This document shows, in pieces, positions 50,212 to 59,369 of a stretch of 64,000 nucleotides of DNA. The DNA lies in NCBI RefSeq assembly GCF_003339845.1, contig NZ_PPTR01000008.1, forward strand, positions 1 through 64,000, read 5' to 3'. The stretch comes from Gordonibacter sp. 28C (GTDB lineage Bacteria; Actinomycetota; Coriobacteriia; Coriobacteriales; Eggerthellaceae). The notes under the pieces are model-generated. The model had not been told where the DNA came from. It was given only the letters and a program-made list of their open reading frames with translations, and searched no databases. Made by a program: the position numbers and the translations under genes. The stretch's first letter is position 1; each line of letters begins with the position of its first letter.

Positions 50212-51990
50212 ATGACGGACTTCATGAACGAATACTGCATGCACACCGCCACGTGCGGCGAGCTGCGCAAAGGCGACGTGGGCCGCGAGGTCGTGCTGAC
50301 GGGCTGGGCGTGGCACAACCGCGACCACGGCGGTCTCATCTTCATCGACCTGCGCGACCGCGCGGGCTACACGCAGGTGGTCGTCGACCCCGACTGCGTG
50401 AGCGCCGACGACTTCGCGAAGGCCGAGCACCTGGGCCGCGAGTACGTGCTGAAGATCGCGGGCACGGTGCGCGAGCGCGGCGCGGATGCCGTGAACCCCA
50501 ATATGGCCACGGGCGAGATCGAGGTGCTGGCGAAGTCCGTCGAGGTCCTGAACACGAGCGTCACCCCGCCGTTCTCCATCGAGGACGGCATCGAGACGGA
50601 CGAGATCACGCGCATGAAGTGGCGCTACCTGGATATCCGCCGCCCCGAGATGTTCGAGGCCCTGCACCTGCGCCACAAGGTGGCCCAGGCCATGCGCGGC
50701 GCGCTGAACGAGCGCGGCTTCCTGGAAGTGGAGACGCCGATCCTGGCGAACTCCACGCCCGAGGGCGCGCGCGACTACATCGTACCCAGCCGTCCTAACC
50801 CCGGCAAGTTCTATGCGCTGCCGCAAAGCCCCCAGCAGTTCAAGCAGATGCTGATGGTGGGCGGCGTCGAGCGCTACTACCAGATCGCGCGCTGCTTCCG
50901 CGACGAGGACCTGCGCGCCGACCGCCAGCCCGAGTTCACGCAGGTGGACATCGAGATGGGCTTCGTGCAGGGCGAGGACGTGATGAACCTCATGGAGGAC
51001 GTCATGGCCGAGACGCTCGCGGCCGTGGGCGTGGAGCACGCCTTCCCGCTTGAGCGCATGCAGTACCGCGAGTCCATGGACCGCTTCGGCAACGACCGTC
51101 CCGACACGCGCTTCGGCATGGAGCTGGTGGACATCACCGACATCGTGAAGAACACGGGCTTCAAAGTGTTCTCGAGCGTGGCGCAGTCCGGCGGCGTGGT
51201 GAAGGCCATCAACGCGAAGGGCGCGGGCGACTGGAGCCGCGGCGACGTGGAGAAGCTTGCCGACATCGCGGCCGAGAACGGTGCGAAGGGCATGGCCTGG
51301 ATCGCGTTCACGACCGACGGCAAGGAGAAGAGCCCCATCATCAAGTTCTTCAGCGACGAGGAGTTCGCCGCGCTGAAGGAGGCCATGGACGTGGAGCCGG
51401 GCGACCTGCTGCTGTTCGCCGCCGACACCTACGAGGTGGCGAGCGCCGTGCTGAGCGCGCTGCGCCTGCACATGGCCGACGCGCTGAACGTGCCGCGCGA
51501 GGGCCATCAGCTGCTGTGGGTGGTGAACTTCCCCATGTTCAAGTACGACGAGGACGAGAAGAAGTACGCCGCCGAGCACCATCCGTTCACCCATGTTCTG
51601 GACGAGGACGTCGACAAGATCGAAAGCGACCCGCTGGCGTGCGGCAGCTACAGCTACGACCTGGTCATGGACGGCTTCGAAGTGGGCGGCGGCACCATCC
51701 GTATCCACAACGCCGACGAACAGCGCGCCGTGCTGCGCACGTGCGGCTTGACGGACGAGGAGATCGACGTGAAGTTCGGCCACCTCATCCACGCGTTGGA
51801 GCTGGGCGCTCCGCCCCACGGCGGCATCGCGCTGGGCCTCGACCGCCTGGTCATGCTGCTGGGCGGCAAGGCTTCCATCCGCGACGTCATCGCCTTCCCG
51901 AAGACGAGTTCCGCGAGCGACCCCATGACGGGCGCCCCGAGCGCCGTGACGGGCCGCCAGCTCAAGGAAGTGAACCTGCGCACGCTGTAA
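50212..51990 (+). CDS. aspS: Aspartyl-tRNA synthetase, bacterial type
   Basis: 592 residues. N-terminal OB-fold anticodon-binding domain (about 1-110; [15 protein letters not shown]), catalytic class II core with [40 protein letters not shown] and the motif 3 [13 protein letters not shown], and the GAD insertion typical of bacterial AspRS (about 290-420). ATG 50212 follows AAGGAGCAAGG; the open frame upstream lacks coding character. Confidence 0.95.
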   Translation: MTDFMNEYCMHTATCGELRKGDVGREVVLTGWAWHNRDHGGLIFIDLRDRAGYTQVVVDPDCVSADDFAKAEHLGREYVLKIAGTVRERGADAVNPNMATGEIEVLAKSVEVLNTSVTPPFSIEDGIETDEITRMKWRYLDIRRPEMFEALHLRHKVAQAMRGALNERGFLEVETPILANSTPEGARDYIVPSRPNPGKFYALPQSPQQFKQMLMVGGVERYYQIARCFRDEDLRADRQPEFTQVDIEMGFVQGEDVMNLMEDVMAETLAAVGVEHAFPLERMQYRESMDRFGNDRPDTRFGMELVDITDIVKNTGFKVFSSVAQSGGVVKAINAKGAGDWSRGDVEKLADIAAENGAKGMAWIAFTTDGKEKSPIIKFFSDEEFAALKEAMDVEPGDLLLFAADTYEVASAVLSALRLHMADALNVPREGHQLLWVVNFPMFKYDEDEKKYAAEHHPFTHVLDEDVDKIESDPLACGSYSYDLVMDGFEVGGGTIRIHNADEQRAVLRTCGLTDEEIDVKFGHLIHALELGAPPHGGIALGLDRLVMLLGGKASIRDVIAFPKTSSASDPMTGAPSAVTGRQLKEVNLRTL

Positions 51991-52033
51991 GGTTCCGCTG
52001 CGGATCGGTGATTCAGGAGAACGAGCAGATCGG

Positions 52034-52062
52034 GAGCCCTTCGATATCGGAGGGCTTCTTTT
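52034..52062. terminator. Terminator between aspS and the convergent LysR gene
   Basis: Stem AGCCCTTCG/CGGAGGGCT (52035-52056, one G-U) followed by TCTTTT on the plus strand. The LysR stop codon (52061-52063) lies at its edge, so it mainly serves aspS. Confidence 0.75.
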
Positions 52063-52969
52063 ATCGGAGGGTCCGGTGCGGCACGTTCCCGGCCGCGGGC
52101 CGATTCTCCTTCGTTGCTTTATAGGGACGGAATAGGTTGAAGAAGGCTTTGTGAAGGGGGTTCTCTTGGTTCGCCTTGTGAGCGAACGCCTTCACGGGCA
52201 CGTGCGACGAAAACGTGTGCAGCACGACGACCTGACCGGCCTCGATTTCCTTTTGAACGCGGCCGGTGCCTATCATGCCCATGAACCCGTAGTTGAGCAC
52301 GCCCTCTTTGACCGCTTCGTCGCTGTCGCAGTGCACCATGTTGGGAAACGCGACCCCCTGTTGCAAGAAGCCGTAGTTGATGTAGTTGGCCCGCTTGTCC
52401 AACAGGACGGGATACCTCATAAGGCAGCGCTCGAAGTCGGACGAGTCTTTGGCAAGCTTGCGCGACACGCATAGGACGAGGTCTTCATAGCCGACGATGC
52501 GTTCGGTCAGATCGCGTACGCCCTGCTTGCCCACGGCGATGCTGAAGTCAAGCTCGTGGCTCTGCACGAGCCGGTACGCATCGTCGTTGCTTACGCCGTG
52601 CATCTCGATCGTCACCTCGGGATGCCGGCTCGCGAACGACTTGACCACGGGCAGGATGAACTCGCAACAGTATTGGTCCATGCCGCCGACGCGCAGCAGC
52701 GCGCCAACGCTTTTGAGCGACGCCACTTCTTGGTTGAGCTGGAACATCTCGTTAAGCACGGCCTTGCTGCGTCGGTAGAGTATGGCTCCCGCCTCCGAAA
52801 GCACCTTCTTGCCGTTTTGCCGTTCGAACAGCGGCGCGCCCAGTTCGTCTTCAAGGGCTTGCAGGTGCTTGGTGGCCGTCGGCTGCGTGTAGTTCAGCTT
52901 GCGGGCGGCACGCGTGACGCCCCCTTCTTCGACTACGGTTTGAAACGTTTCCAGGTGTTTGAACTCCAT
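52061..52969 (-). CDS. LysR-family regulator of the permease/amidohydrolase unit
   Basis: 302 residues with an N-terminal winged HTH (about 1-60; EFKHLETFQTVVEEGGVTRA then YTQPTATKHLQALEDELG) and a LysR effector domain (GMDQYCCEFILPVVKSFASR). ATG 52969 has AAAGGATATCG upstream. The gene diverges from the amino-acid permease and M20 amidohydrolase genes, which it probably controls. The 232-bp spacer contains ATATTCCACAATGGAATAT at about 53039-53057, a near-perfect palindrome suitable as an operator. Confidence 0.85.
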   Translation of the reverse strand: MEFKHLETFQTVVEEGGVTRAARKLNYTQPTATKHLQALEDELGAPLFERQNGKKVLSEAGAILYRRSKAVLNEMFQLNQEVASLKSVGALLRVGGMDQYCCEFILPVVKSFASRHPEVTIEMHGVSNDDAYRLVQSHELDFSIAVGKQGVRDLTERIVGYEDLVLCVSRKLAKDSSDFERCLMRYPVLLDKRANYINYGFLQQGVAFPNMVHCDSDEAVKEGVLNYGFMGMIGTGRVQKEIEAGQVVVLHTFSSHVPVKAFAHKANQENPLHKAFFNLFRPYKATKENRPAAGNVPHRTLR

Positions 52970-53201
52970 CGATATCCTTTCGTCTCCCCGTTCGGCCGTT
53001 GCGCCCCGGTGCGATTCGCGTTCCGTTTCACTATACCCGATATTCCACAATGGAATATTTTTCGCTTTCCAGCTTCGTATGATTGTTTCGTCGAAGGGTG
53101 CTGACCACGCGTGGCGCTTCGGCGGTGCGGTGCGGCGCTTGCCATGCAAGACGAGGATAGCGGTACTGCCGGAACCATAGGAACGCTTTGTAAGGAGACG
53201 C

Positions 53202-54761
53202 ATGATGGAACACTCAGCAACAGCAACCGCGGGCGTGCGCGAACGGATCGCGCCGGGATCCGCCGATGCGGCCAAGCCGACCGGCACGGCCGACGGCAGC
53301 CTGTCGAAGGCAGAGACGAAAGACAAGGCCGTCGCCGCGGCGCCCGAGAAGAAGCTGGGACTGCTCGCCCTGGTTGCTCTGGGCGTGGGCTCCATGATAG
53401 GCAGCGGCGTGTTCAACAGCCCCACTGACCTCATCGGCGTGGCGAATCCCCAAGCCATTCTCATAGCGTGGGGCATCGGCGGCGTCGGCGTCATCTGCCT
53501 GGCGCTGGTGTTCCGCCTGCTCGCCGACAAGAGGCCCGAACTCACGGGCGGCATCGCCTCGTACGCGAAGGCCGGGTTCGGCGATATGCCGGGCTTCCTG
53601 TCGGCGTTCGGGTACTGGGTGAGCGGCCTGTTCGGCAACGTGGCGTTCTTCACGCTTATCATGAAGACCCTCAACAGCCTGCTTCCCGCCAACATGCAGC
53701 TGAGTCCCATAGCCACCTTCGCGCTGGCTTCGGTCATTTTGTGGTCGGTGGTCTGGCTTCAGACGAAGGGCGCCGGCAAGGTGGGCTTCGTCAACCTCAT
53801 CGTGACCATCGCCAAGCTCACGCCGCTGGCCCTGGTCATCATTGCGGGCGTGTTCGTATGGAACCCTGATATCTTCAACGTGACGAATTGGACCACCGTG
53901 CTGGCCAGCGCCGCTGCGCCCACCGCGTCCGTCACCCTGATGTCCCAGATCAACGGCGCTATGGGCGTCATCCTCTGGTGCTTCATCGGCGTCGAGGCCT
54001 CCACCGTGCTGGCCGAGCGCGCCGAGTCGCAGCGCGTCGTGGGCAAGGCCACCGTCATCGCCATCGTCATCACGCTCATCGTGTACGCCGGCATCTCGTT
54101 CGTGTCCATGGGCACCGTTCCCGCCGCCACGCTGGCGAATTCGGCCACCCCGCTCGCCGACGTGCTGGGCGCCACCGTCATCGGCAGCGCGGGCTCCGTC
54201 ATCGTCAAGGTGGGCATCCTGGTGTCCATTCTGGGCGCCCTCATCAGCTGGGTCATGATCGCCGCGCAGCTGCCGCACGCTGCGGCCAAGGAAGGCCTCA
54301 TGCCGCGCATCTTCACCAAGACCAACGCCGTGGGCGCACCCGTGGCGTCCTTGATCATCACCAACCTCATCGCCCAGGTGGGGCTGTGCGTGCTGCTGTC
54401 CTCTGCGCTGCAGACGGTGTACAACATGGTTTTGCTGCTGGCCACCACCTGCATCATGGTGCCCTACCTGTTCTCCGCCCTGTACGCCATGCGCGTCACG
54501 CACCAGAGCAAGCTCGGCGTGAAGAACGCGATCGTCTGCGGCGTGGCCATCGTGTACGTGACCTACTGCTTCATCTCCGTGGGCCTCATCTACCTGGCCG
54601 CGTCGTTCATCCTGTACGCCGTGGGCATGTTCGTGTTCTACAAGACGAAGCGCGACAACCACAGCGATATCAGCAAGCGCGAATGGATCGCGATGATCGT
54701 CATCTTCCTGATCGGCGTGGTCATGGCAACGCTTCTGGTCACCGGCGTGATAGCCATCTAG
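53202..54761 (+). CDS. APC-superfamily amino acid permease/antiporter (basic amino acid/polyamine type)
   Basis: 519 residues with about 12-13 membrane helices and the APA/APC start LGVGSMIGSGVFNSPTDL. A long polar N-terminal extension (about 50 residues, Ala/Lys-rich) precedes helix 1. The ArcD/YdgI-like layout suggests exchange of basic amino acids or related compounds, but the substrate is unknown. ATG 53202 follows TAAGGAG; ATG 53205 is equally possible. The M20 gene lies 83 bp downstream in the same direction, suggesting uptake of an N-acyl amino acid or dipeptide for hydrolysis. Confidence 0.85.
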   Translation: MMEHSATATAGVRERIAPGSADAAKPTGTADGSLSKAETKDKAVAAAPEKKLGLLALVALGVGSMIGSGVFNSPTDLIGVANPQAILIAWGIGGVGVICLALVFRLLADKRPELTGGIASYAKAGFGDMPGFLSAFGYWVSGLFGNVAFFTLIMKTLNSLLPANMQLSPIATFALASVILWSVVWLQTKGAGKVGFVNLIVTIAKLTPLALVIIAGVFVWNPDIFNVTNWTTVLASAAAPTASVTLMSQINGAMGVILWCFIGVEASTVLAERAESQRVVGKATVIAIVITLIVYAGISFVSMGTVPAATLANSATPLADVLGATVIGSAGSVIVKVGILVSILGALISWVMIAAQLPHAAAKEGLMPRIFTKTNAVGAPVASLIITNLIAQVGLCVLLSSALQTVYNMVLLLATTCIMVPYLFSALYAMRVTHQSKLGVKNAIVCGVAIVYVTYCFISVGLIYLAASFILYAVGMFVFYKTKRDNHSDISKREWIAMIVIFLIGVVMATLLVTGVIAI

Positions 54762-54844
54762 GGCACCGTGTGCGCGCCCTGCGCCGGATCGCCCGTTCGC
54801 GGCGATCCGGCATCCCAACCCCCCGAAAAGCTAGGAGCATCCTC

Positions 54845-55990
54845 ATGGACCAGAAGAATTTAGAGAGTGCCGTGCGCCTGCGCCACGAGCTGCACGCGCA
54901 TCCGGAGCTGTCCTATCAAGAAACGTGGACCAAGCGGCATCTCATGGACTTCCTGCGCGAGAACACGGCGAACCTCGACATCGTCGACGGCGGCCGCTAC
55001 TTCTACGCGGCGTACCGCACCGGTGCCGATCGTCCCACCATCGCCTTTCGCGCCGACTTCGACGCACTGCCCATGGCCGAGACCATCGACTTGCCGTGGG
55101 GTTCCCGGTTCGAAGGTGTCGCCCACAAGTGCGGCCACGACGGTCACGCCGCAGCGTTGGCGGGATTCGCCCTGGAAGTGGACCAGCTTGGGGCCGAAAA
55201 CAACATCGTGTTCCTGTTCCAGCATGCGGAGGAAACCGGCCAGGGTGCCCGGGAGGCGGTGCAGGCGCTGCGCGACGAACGGGTGGACGAGGTGTACGGC
55301 TGGCACAACATGTCGGGCATCGACCTGGGCACCGTGTACGTGAAGGGCGGCACGACGCAGTTCGCCTCCAAAGGCATGACCATCCGCCTGACGGGGTCGC
55401 CCGCGCATGCCAGCCAGCCCGAAGACGGCGTGAACCCCTCGTTCGCCATCGCGAAGCTGATCGACGCCATTCCCGAGTTGGTATCGCCCGAGCACAACGA
55501 GGGATTGGTCTTGTGCACCATCGTCCAGGTGGACGCGGGATCGCAGAACTTCGGCATCGCGGCTTCCGAGGGCGTGCTGCGCCTGACCATCCGCGCGGAA
55601 AAAGAGGCCGAGATGGACCGCCTGCAGAAAGCCTTGGAGGACGATGCGCGGAAGATGGCCGCCGAGCAGGGCATGCAGGCGGAGTTCTCCTTCAGCGACG
55701 AGTTCCCCGAAACCGTGAACGACGCGACGCGCGCGGACAAGGTCCGTCGGGCGTGCGAGGAGCGCGGCATCCCCGTGAAGCCGCTGCCCGCGCCCTACCG
55801 TGCGTCGGAGGACTTCGGCTACTACCTCAAGGAGGTTCCGGGGGCGTACTTCTACATAGGCAACGGGCCCGACCATCCTTCGGTGCACACCTACGAGTAC
55901 GATTTCCGCGACGAGAACATCGAGGTGGGAGTCGAGGCGTTCAAGGCGCTCGCCATGCCCCTGCGCGTGCGGACGGCAAGCTGCCTGTGA
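54845..55990 (+). CDS. M20-family metal-dependent amidohydrolase
   Basis: 381 residues of the M20D/amidohydrolase group (hippurate hydrolase, N-acyl-L-amino-acid amidohydrolase, IAA-amino-acid hydrolase). Metal-binding and catalytic blocks: RHELHAHPELSYQE at the N-terminus, HKCGHDGHAAALAG, and FQHAEETGQGAREAV, with a dimerisation domain in the middle (TIRLTGSPAHASQP). It removes an acyl group from an amino acid or cleaves a related amide. TAGGAG precedes ATG 54845. Confidence 0.88.
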   Translation: MDQKNLESAVRLRHELHAHPELSYQETWTKRHLMDFLRENTANLDIVDGGRYFYAAYRTGADRPTIAFRADFDALPMAETIDLPWGSRFEGVAHKCGHDGHAAALAGFALEVDQLGAENNIVFLFQHAEETGQGAREAVQALRDERVDEVYGWHNMSGIDLGTVYVKGGTTQFASKGMTIRLTGSPAHASQPEDGVNPSFAIAKLIDAIPELVSPEHNEGLVLCTIVQVDAGSQNFGIAASEGVLRLTIRAEKEAEMDRLQKALEDDARKMAAEQGMQAEFSFSDEFPETVNDATRADKVRRACEERGIPVKPLPAPYRASEDFGYYLKEVPGAYFYIGNGPDHPSVHTYEYDFRDENIEVGVEAFKALAMPLRVRTASCL

Positions 55991-56002
55991 ACGCCTCGAA
56001 AT

Positions 56003-56122
56003 GAGGTTCCCCGAACCCGCGCGAGGCGGTTGGCACGCGCGGGTGGAACCGGCTGCGCACCGGCGCATCTTCGGGAACCTCGTGGCCATCCGGGCGAGGC
56101 GGATGGGAGCTTTGCCCGGATG
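56003..56122. repeat. Palindrome cluster downstream of the M20 gene
   Basis: GAGGTTCCCCGAA (56003-56015) pairs with TTCGGGAACCTC (56070-56081) with one bulge. Within it ACCCGCGCG (56015-56023) pairs with CGCGCGGGT (56036-56044). A third pair is CATCCGGGC/GCCCGGATG (56088-56096 with 56114-56122). It resembles REP/BIME DNA and adjoins the gene remnant that follows. Confidence 0.6.
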
Positions 56123-56161
56123 GATGACGTATCGTTGCGACCTGCCGCCCCGTCACGCCGC

Positions 56162-56435
56162 CCAGGGGCTCGCGATGCCGGCCCAGGTGGTCGAACTTGC
56201 TCTTGTCGGTGTCGGCCATGCCCTGGCCGGGGTCGTGGCGCTTGCCGAACTGCGGATCGGCGGGGTCGGTCCAGATGCGCTCGGCCACGGGCACCCACTC
56301 CTCGATGGAGTTCGTGCACTTGGCGCACAGGTCCCGCGCGCTCTCCTTGGCCTGCAGGTCGGTGGAGTGCGCGCCGGCGGCCTCCACCATGTTCGCCAGC
56401 GCGTCCTGGTTCTCCAAGATGGGGCAGGGGCGCAG
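56162..56435 (-). pseudogene. Remnant of the 3' end of the radical SAM gene
   Basis: 274 bp that match 59405-59678, inside the intact radical SAM gene, without gaps (constant offset of 3243) and with about 11 differences (about 96 percent identity). Read on the minus strand it keeps the frame: LRPCPILENQDALANMVEAA, HSTDLQAKESARDLCAKC, and WTDPADPQFGKRHDPGQGMA. There is no start codon, radical SAM core or upstream region, so it cannot make a functional enzyme. Both copies face the same way and flank the ABC transporter genes. Confidence 0.9.
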
Positions 56436-56654
56436 GCTCCTGCTATTTTGCGAGACGACGGTAGATCCAACTTTGAAAACCGTTCGCTTTCGCATGCGCG
56501 ATGATGGGCTTGTGCTGGTCGTGTGCTGCTTTCCCGTTCGCCGCCTTTGTGGTTATAGCGGAGTTATTGTCGACTTAGCTGCTAAGCATATATCCTCAAA
56601 GAAGAAAAGCGGTTGAAAACACGGGGCGACCATCATTGCGAGCGGGTGACTACC

Positions 56655-57545
56655 ATGGCTCATATGCTTCGATTGCACGGAGTGTCTAAAACCTACGCTG
56701 GCAACATCCGTGCCGTTGAGGATGTTGTTTTAGAGATAGGCCAAGGGATATTCGGGTTGCTCGGTCCGAACGGTGCGGGTAAGACCACGCTCATCAGGCT
56801 TATCGCCACGCTGTTGAAGCCCACGGCGGGCAGCATCGAGTTCGACGGTTGCGACACGCTGCGCGATCGCAGACGCTTTCGCGCACGTCTCGGCTACCTT
56901 CCCCAGCGATTCGGCCTCTATCCAAACCTCACGGCGCGCGATCATATTCTCTACTACGCCTCGCTCAAGGGCGTCAAGGGTCGGGAGGCGCGCGAGGAAA
57001 CGGAGCGGCTGCTTGCGGCGGTGGGTTTGTCGGCGGATGCCGATCGATGCGTCGGCGCCTTTTCGGGCGGCATGAAGCAGCGAGTCGGCATCGCCGGCGC
57101 CCTCGTGGGGTCGCCTCGGCTGCTGGTGGTGGACGAGCCTACGGCGGGTCTCGACCCCGAAGAACGCATCCGGTTTCGCAGTATTCTGGAGGAAGCGTCC
57201 CGCGATGCGGTGGTCATCTTGTCTACGCACATCCTGCAGGACGTTGAACTGGGCTGCTCGCGGCTGGCCGTGGTTTCGCGGGGGCGTCTAGTTGCGGATG
57301 CGACGCCCGATGAGTTCGTCGCTTCGGCGCAAGGGAGCGTGTGGGAGGCAATCGCCTCGCCGCAGATTCTCGACGAGCTAAAGCGCGTTCGCACGGTCAC
57401 GTCCGTAAAAGAACTCCCCGACGGAACGATGCGCATGAGGTACGTCGGAGAGGCGGCGAAAATCGGTGAGACGCCGGTTGATCCGCAGCTGGAAGACGCC
57501 TATGTCAACCTGATGCAAACGAGCAGACAGGGCGCGTGCGTATGA
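56655..57545 (+). CDS. ABC transporter ATP-binding protein
   Basis: 296 residues. Walker A GPNGAGKTTLI, Q-loop (YLPQRFGLYPNL), signature FSGGMKQR (F instead of the usual L), Walker B LLVVDEPTAGLDP and switch histidine STHILQD are all present, followed by an 85-residue C-terminal domain as in CcmA/DrrA-type exporters. ATG 56655 is preferred (GGGTGAC upstream); TTG 56613 is possible. The permease gene overlaps its stop codon (ATGA). Third-position GC is visibly lower than in neighbours, in line with recent acquisition. Confidence 0.9.
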   Translation: MAHMLRLHGVSKTYAGNIRAVEDVVLEIGQGIFGLLGPNGAGKTTLIRLIATLLKPTAGSIEFDGCDTLRDRRRFRARLGYLPQRFGLYPNLTARDHILYYASLKGVKGREAREETERLLAAVGLSADADRCVGAFSGGMKQRVGIAGALVGSPRLLVVDEPTAGLDPEERIRFRSILEEASRDAVVILSTHILQDVELGCSRLAVVSRGRLVADATPDEFVASAQGSVWEAIASPQILDELKRVRTVTSVKELPDGTMRMRYVGEAAKIGETPVDPQLEDAYVNLMQTSRQGACV

Positions 57546-59026
57546 GTTCCGCGGCAGTTGCATTCAAGGCCGAGGTCGGCTTTCTATGGAAATCGCCTGC
57601 GCGTGTGGTTTGCCTGCTTTTGGTTGTCGCGGTGGGAATGGTGCTGGGCATGTCCAACTCGTGGCAGGGCTCCGATAAGAAACTTGCTGGTGATTTGTTC
57701 CAATTCGCGGCCATGGTGGCAGGGTTGGTGGCTTGCGGCTGGTCGGCGGGTCTTGTACTCGACGATCGGAGCGCCTGTCGTTTCGAGACGGTCGTATCTT
57801 CGGGGCGTGGCGCGGCGCGATACTTGGGCGCGAAGCTTTCGGCCGTGATCGCCGTGCTTTTATTGCCTGGGCTTGCCTTGGCGTTCGGGTCGCTCGTCGT
57901 GTGCATCGTTTTGCGTGGGTCGGCCGAACTGGCGCCTTTCCTAGCGGGATTCGCCTTCGTTTATCTTCCCATCGTCGTTTTCGCCTCTTGTTTCGGGGCG
58001 TGCGCGGGCACGTTGACGCGCAGCCGTATGGTGGGCATCGCGTTGTTCGCGATGCTCTGGGTGGCCGGCGTTCTTTACCTTCCGCCGGAAGCGAAGGTCG
58101 TCGACGTGACAGGGGAGGCTTTGAACTCGGCTTTCTTCCAAGAGGGCGTATCGCCGGACGATGCGTGGCTTCAAGATGTGCCGGAGGACGTCGCGCGAGA
58201 GGTGGTCGATTTCGATCGAGCGAGCCGGGCCTATTCGCGGTACAACCCTCTGTTTCTCGGGGTAGGTGCCATAGTGTCGATTGCCGCGCTTCTGATGTGG
58301 TTGCTCCGACGTTGGCGTGTTGATGCCTCCGCGCTTGTCGCAGGCGTTCGGGCTGAGAGGTTCCTTGCGGTGCCGTTGCCGCCGTGCTTGCTCGTCCTGC
58401 GCGCGATGAAGGCCGGCAAGCTCACGGCTTTGGCGTTCGCCGTGCTGTTGGCCGGTGCCGCGTTCATGGCGGCGAACGTTGCCTCGTCGGTCGATGCGCG
58501 TGTGGAGTCGGGCGTGCTATGCGTTTCGCTGGCACCTCTTGCGTTCTCGCTCGCCTATGCGGGCGTGTACGCTGCCGATGCGAAGGTGGGAACGTGCGAG
58601 GCTCATCGATGCCTTCCGCATCCCGGCAGGCCTTATGCGCACAGGTTAGTATTTGTGTCGGTTGCCGCCTTGGGCACGGTAGCCCTTCAAGCCGTCGGCT
58701 TCCAAGGTGTTCTGGGCATGGATTTCGCGTCGATCCTCATGATGGGCTTGGCGCCCACCTTGTTCATGGGCGGTATCGCCTATGTGCTCGGTGTTGCTAC
58801 GGGCAGCGAGTCGGCCGCGGCGACGATCGCGGCGGCGTTGTGGGCGCTTCTTCATCTCCCGCCGGTTGCTGCCGTGTTCTCGCTGCCCGGCCTTGCATGG
58901 CTGTATCCGTTTGCTGTTGCGGACGCCGGGTGGGCGGCTCGCCTGCCCGTGCTCGCAGTGGGGCTCGCATTGTTCGCTTTGGGTCAAGCGCTGCTGGGCA
59001 AAACAGAGCGGCCGCTGGTCAAATAA
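57542..59026 (+). CDS. ABC-type transporter permease, unknown substrate
   Basis: 494 residues with about 12 membrane helices and a large extracytoplasmic loop (about 185-230, with EALNSAFFQEGVSPDDAW) between the first six and the next ones, as in ABC-2-type exporters. Sequence beyond hydrophobicity is not diagnostic. Partner of the upstream ATPase (ATGA overlap). The final codons and stop codon lie within the palindrome at 59021-59063. It may export an antimicrobial, lipid or peptide, but nothing nearby indicates the substrate. Confidence 0.85.
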   Translation: MSSAAVAFKAEVGFLWKSPARVVCLLLVVAVGMVLGMSNSWQGSDKKLAGDLFQFAAMVAGLVACGWSAGLVLDDRSACRFETVVSSGRGAARYLGAKLSAVIAVLLLPGLALAFGSLVVCIVLRGSAELAPFLAGFAFVYLPIVVFASCFGACAGTLTRSRMVGIALFAMLWVAGVLYLPPEAKVVDVTGEALNSAFFQEGVSPDDAWLQDVPEDVAREVVDFDRASRAYSRYNPLFLGVGAIVSIAALLMWLLRRWRVDASALVAGVRAERFLAVPLPPCLLVLRAMKAGKLTALAFAVLLAGAAFMAANVASSVDARVESGVLCVSLAPLAFSLAYAGVYAADAKVGTCEAHRCLPHPGRPYAHRLVFVSVAALGTVALQAVGFQGVLGMDFASILMMGLAPTLFMGGIAYVLGVATGSESAAATIAAALWALLHLPPVAAVFSLPGLAWLYPFAVADAGWAARLPVLAVGLALFALGQALLGKTERPLVK

Positions 59027-59063
59027 CCAGATGGCAGACGTTTCGAATGCCATCTGGTTATTT
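59021..59063. repeat. Perfect palindrome spanning the permease stop codon
   Basis: A 16-bp perfect inverted repeat AAATAACCAGATGGCA (59021-59036) with 59048-59063 and an 11-nt loop. The TAA stop (59024-59026) is inside the left arm, as in glmU (11313-11345). It could terminate the ABC transcript, although the right arm ends only in TTATTTC. Confidence 0.8.
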
Positions 59064-59369
59064 CAGAGCTTTCATTGCGGGATCGTGATTGGGCCGATGC
59101 ATGGAGGTGGACGTATCCTGCACAAAATTCTGCGATGTTTGATGATCCGTTGCGCCAGCCATTCCTCTAGGATTTGCCTGGCTTGAGAAAAGCCTGTTCA
59201 AGCGATTGGCGCATAAGGGGGCACGGACGGCTGCGCCCCCTTATGCGCCCTTTCGAATCGTTCGAGGTCAAACGTCGCGGGTTTTTGTGCATTTCGCATC
59301 CGATTCCGTGCAGGAAGGCGCGTGATGGCGGCTCGTTGCTACGCTCGAGCCGCCATCCGGAGAAGCAGG
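59064..59369. other. Intergenic region after the ABC genes with a strong hairpin
   Basis: 306 bp with no supported gene. A perfect 15-bp inverted repeat GGCGCATAAGGGGGC (59208-59222) with 59235-59249 and a 12-nt loop is the main feature; it could be the terminator of the radical SAM gene read leftwards or another palindromic repeat. The segment is less GC-rich than its surroundings and probably belongs to the inserted DNA. Confidence 0.55.

Noticed and set aside
57542-59026. Bacteriocin or lantibiotic immunity transporter
   Set aside because: The ABC pair has the general layout, but no precursor peptide or modification gene is adjacent; the radical SAM gene belongs to a separate, divergently controlled unit.
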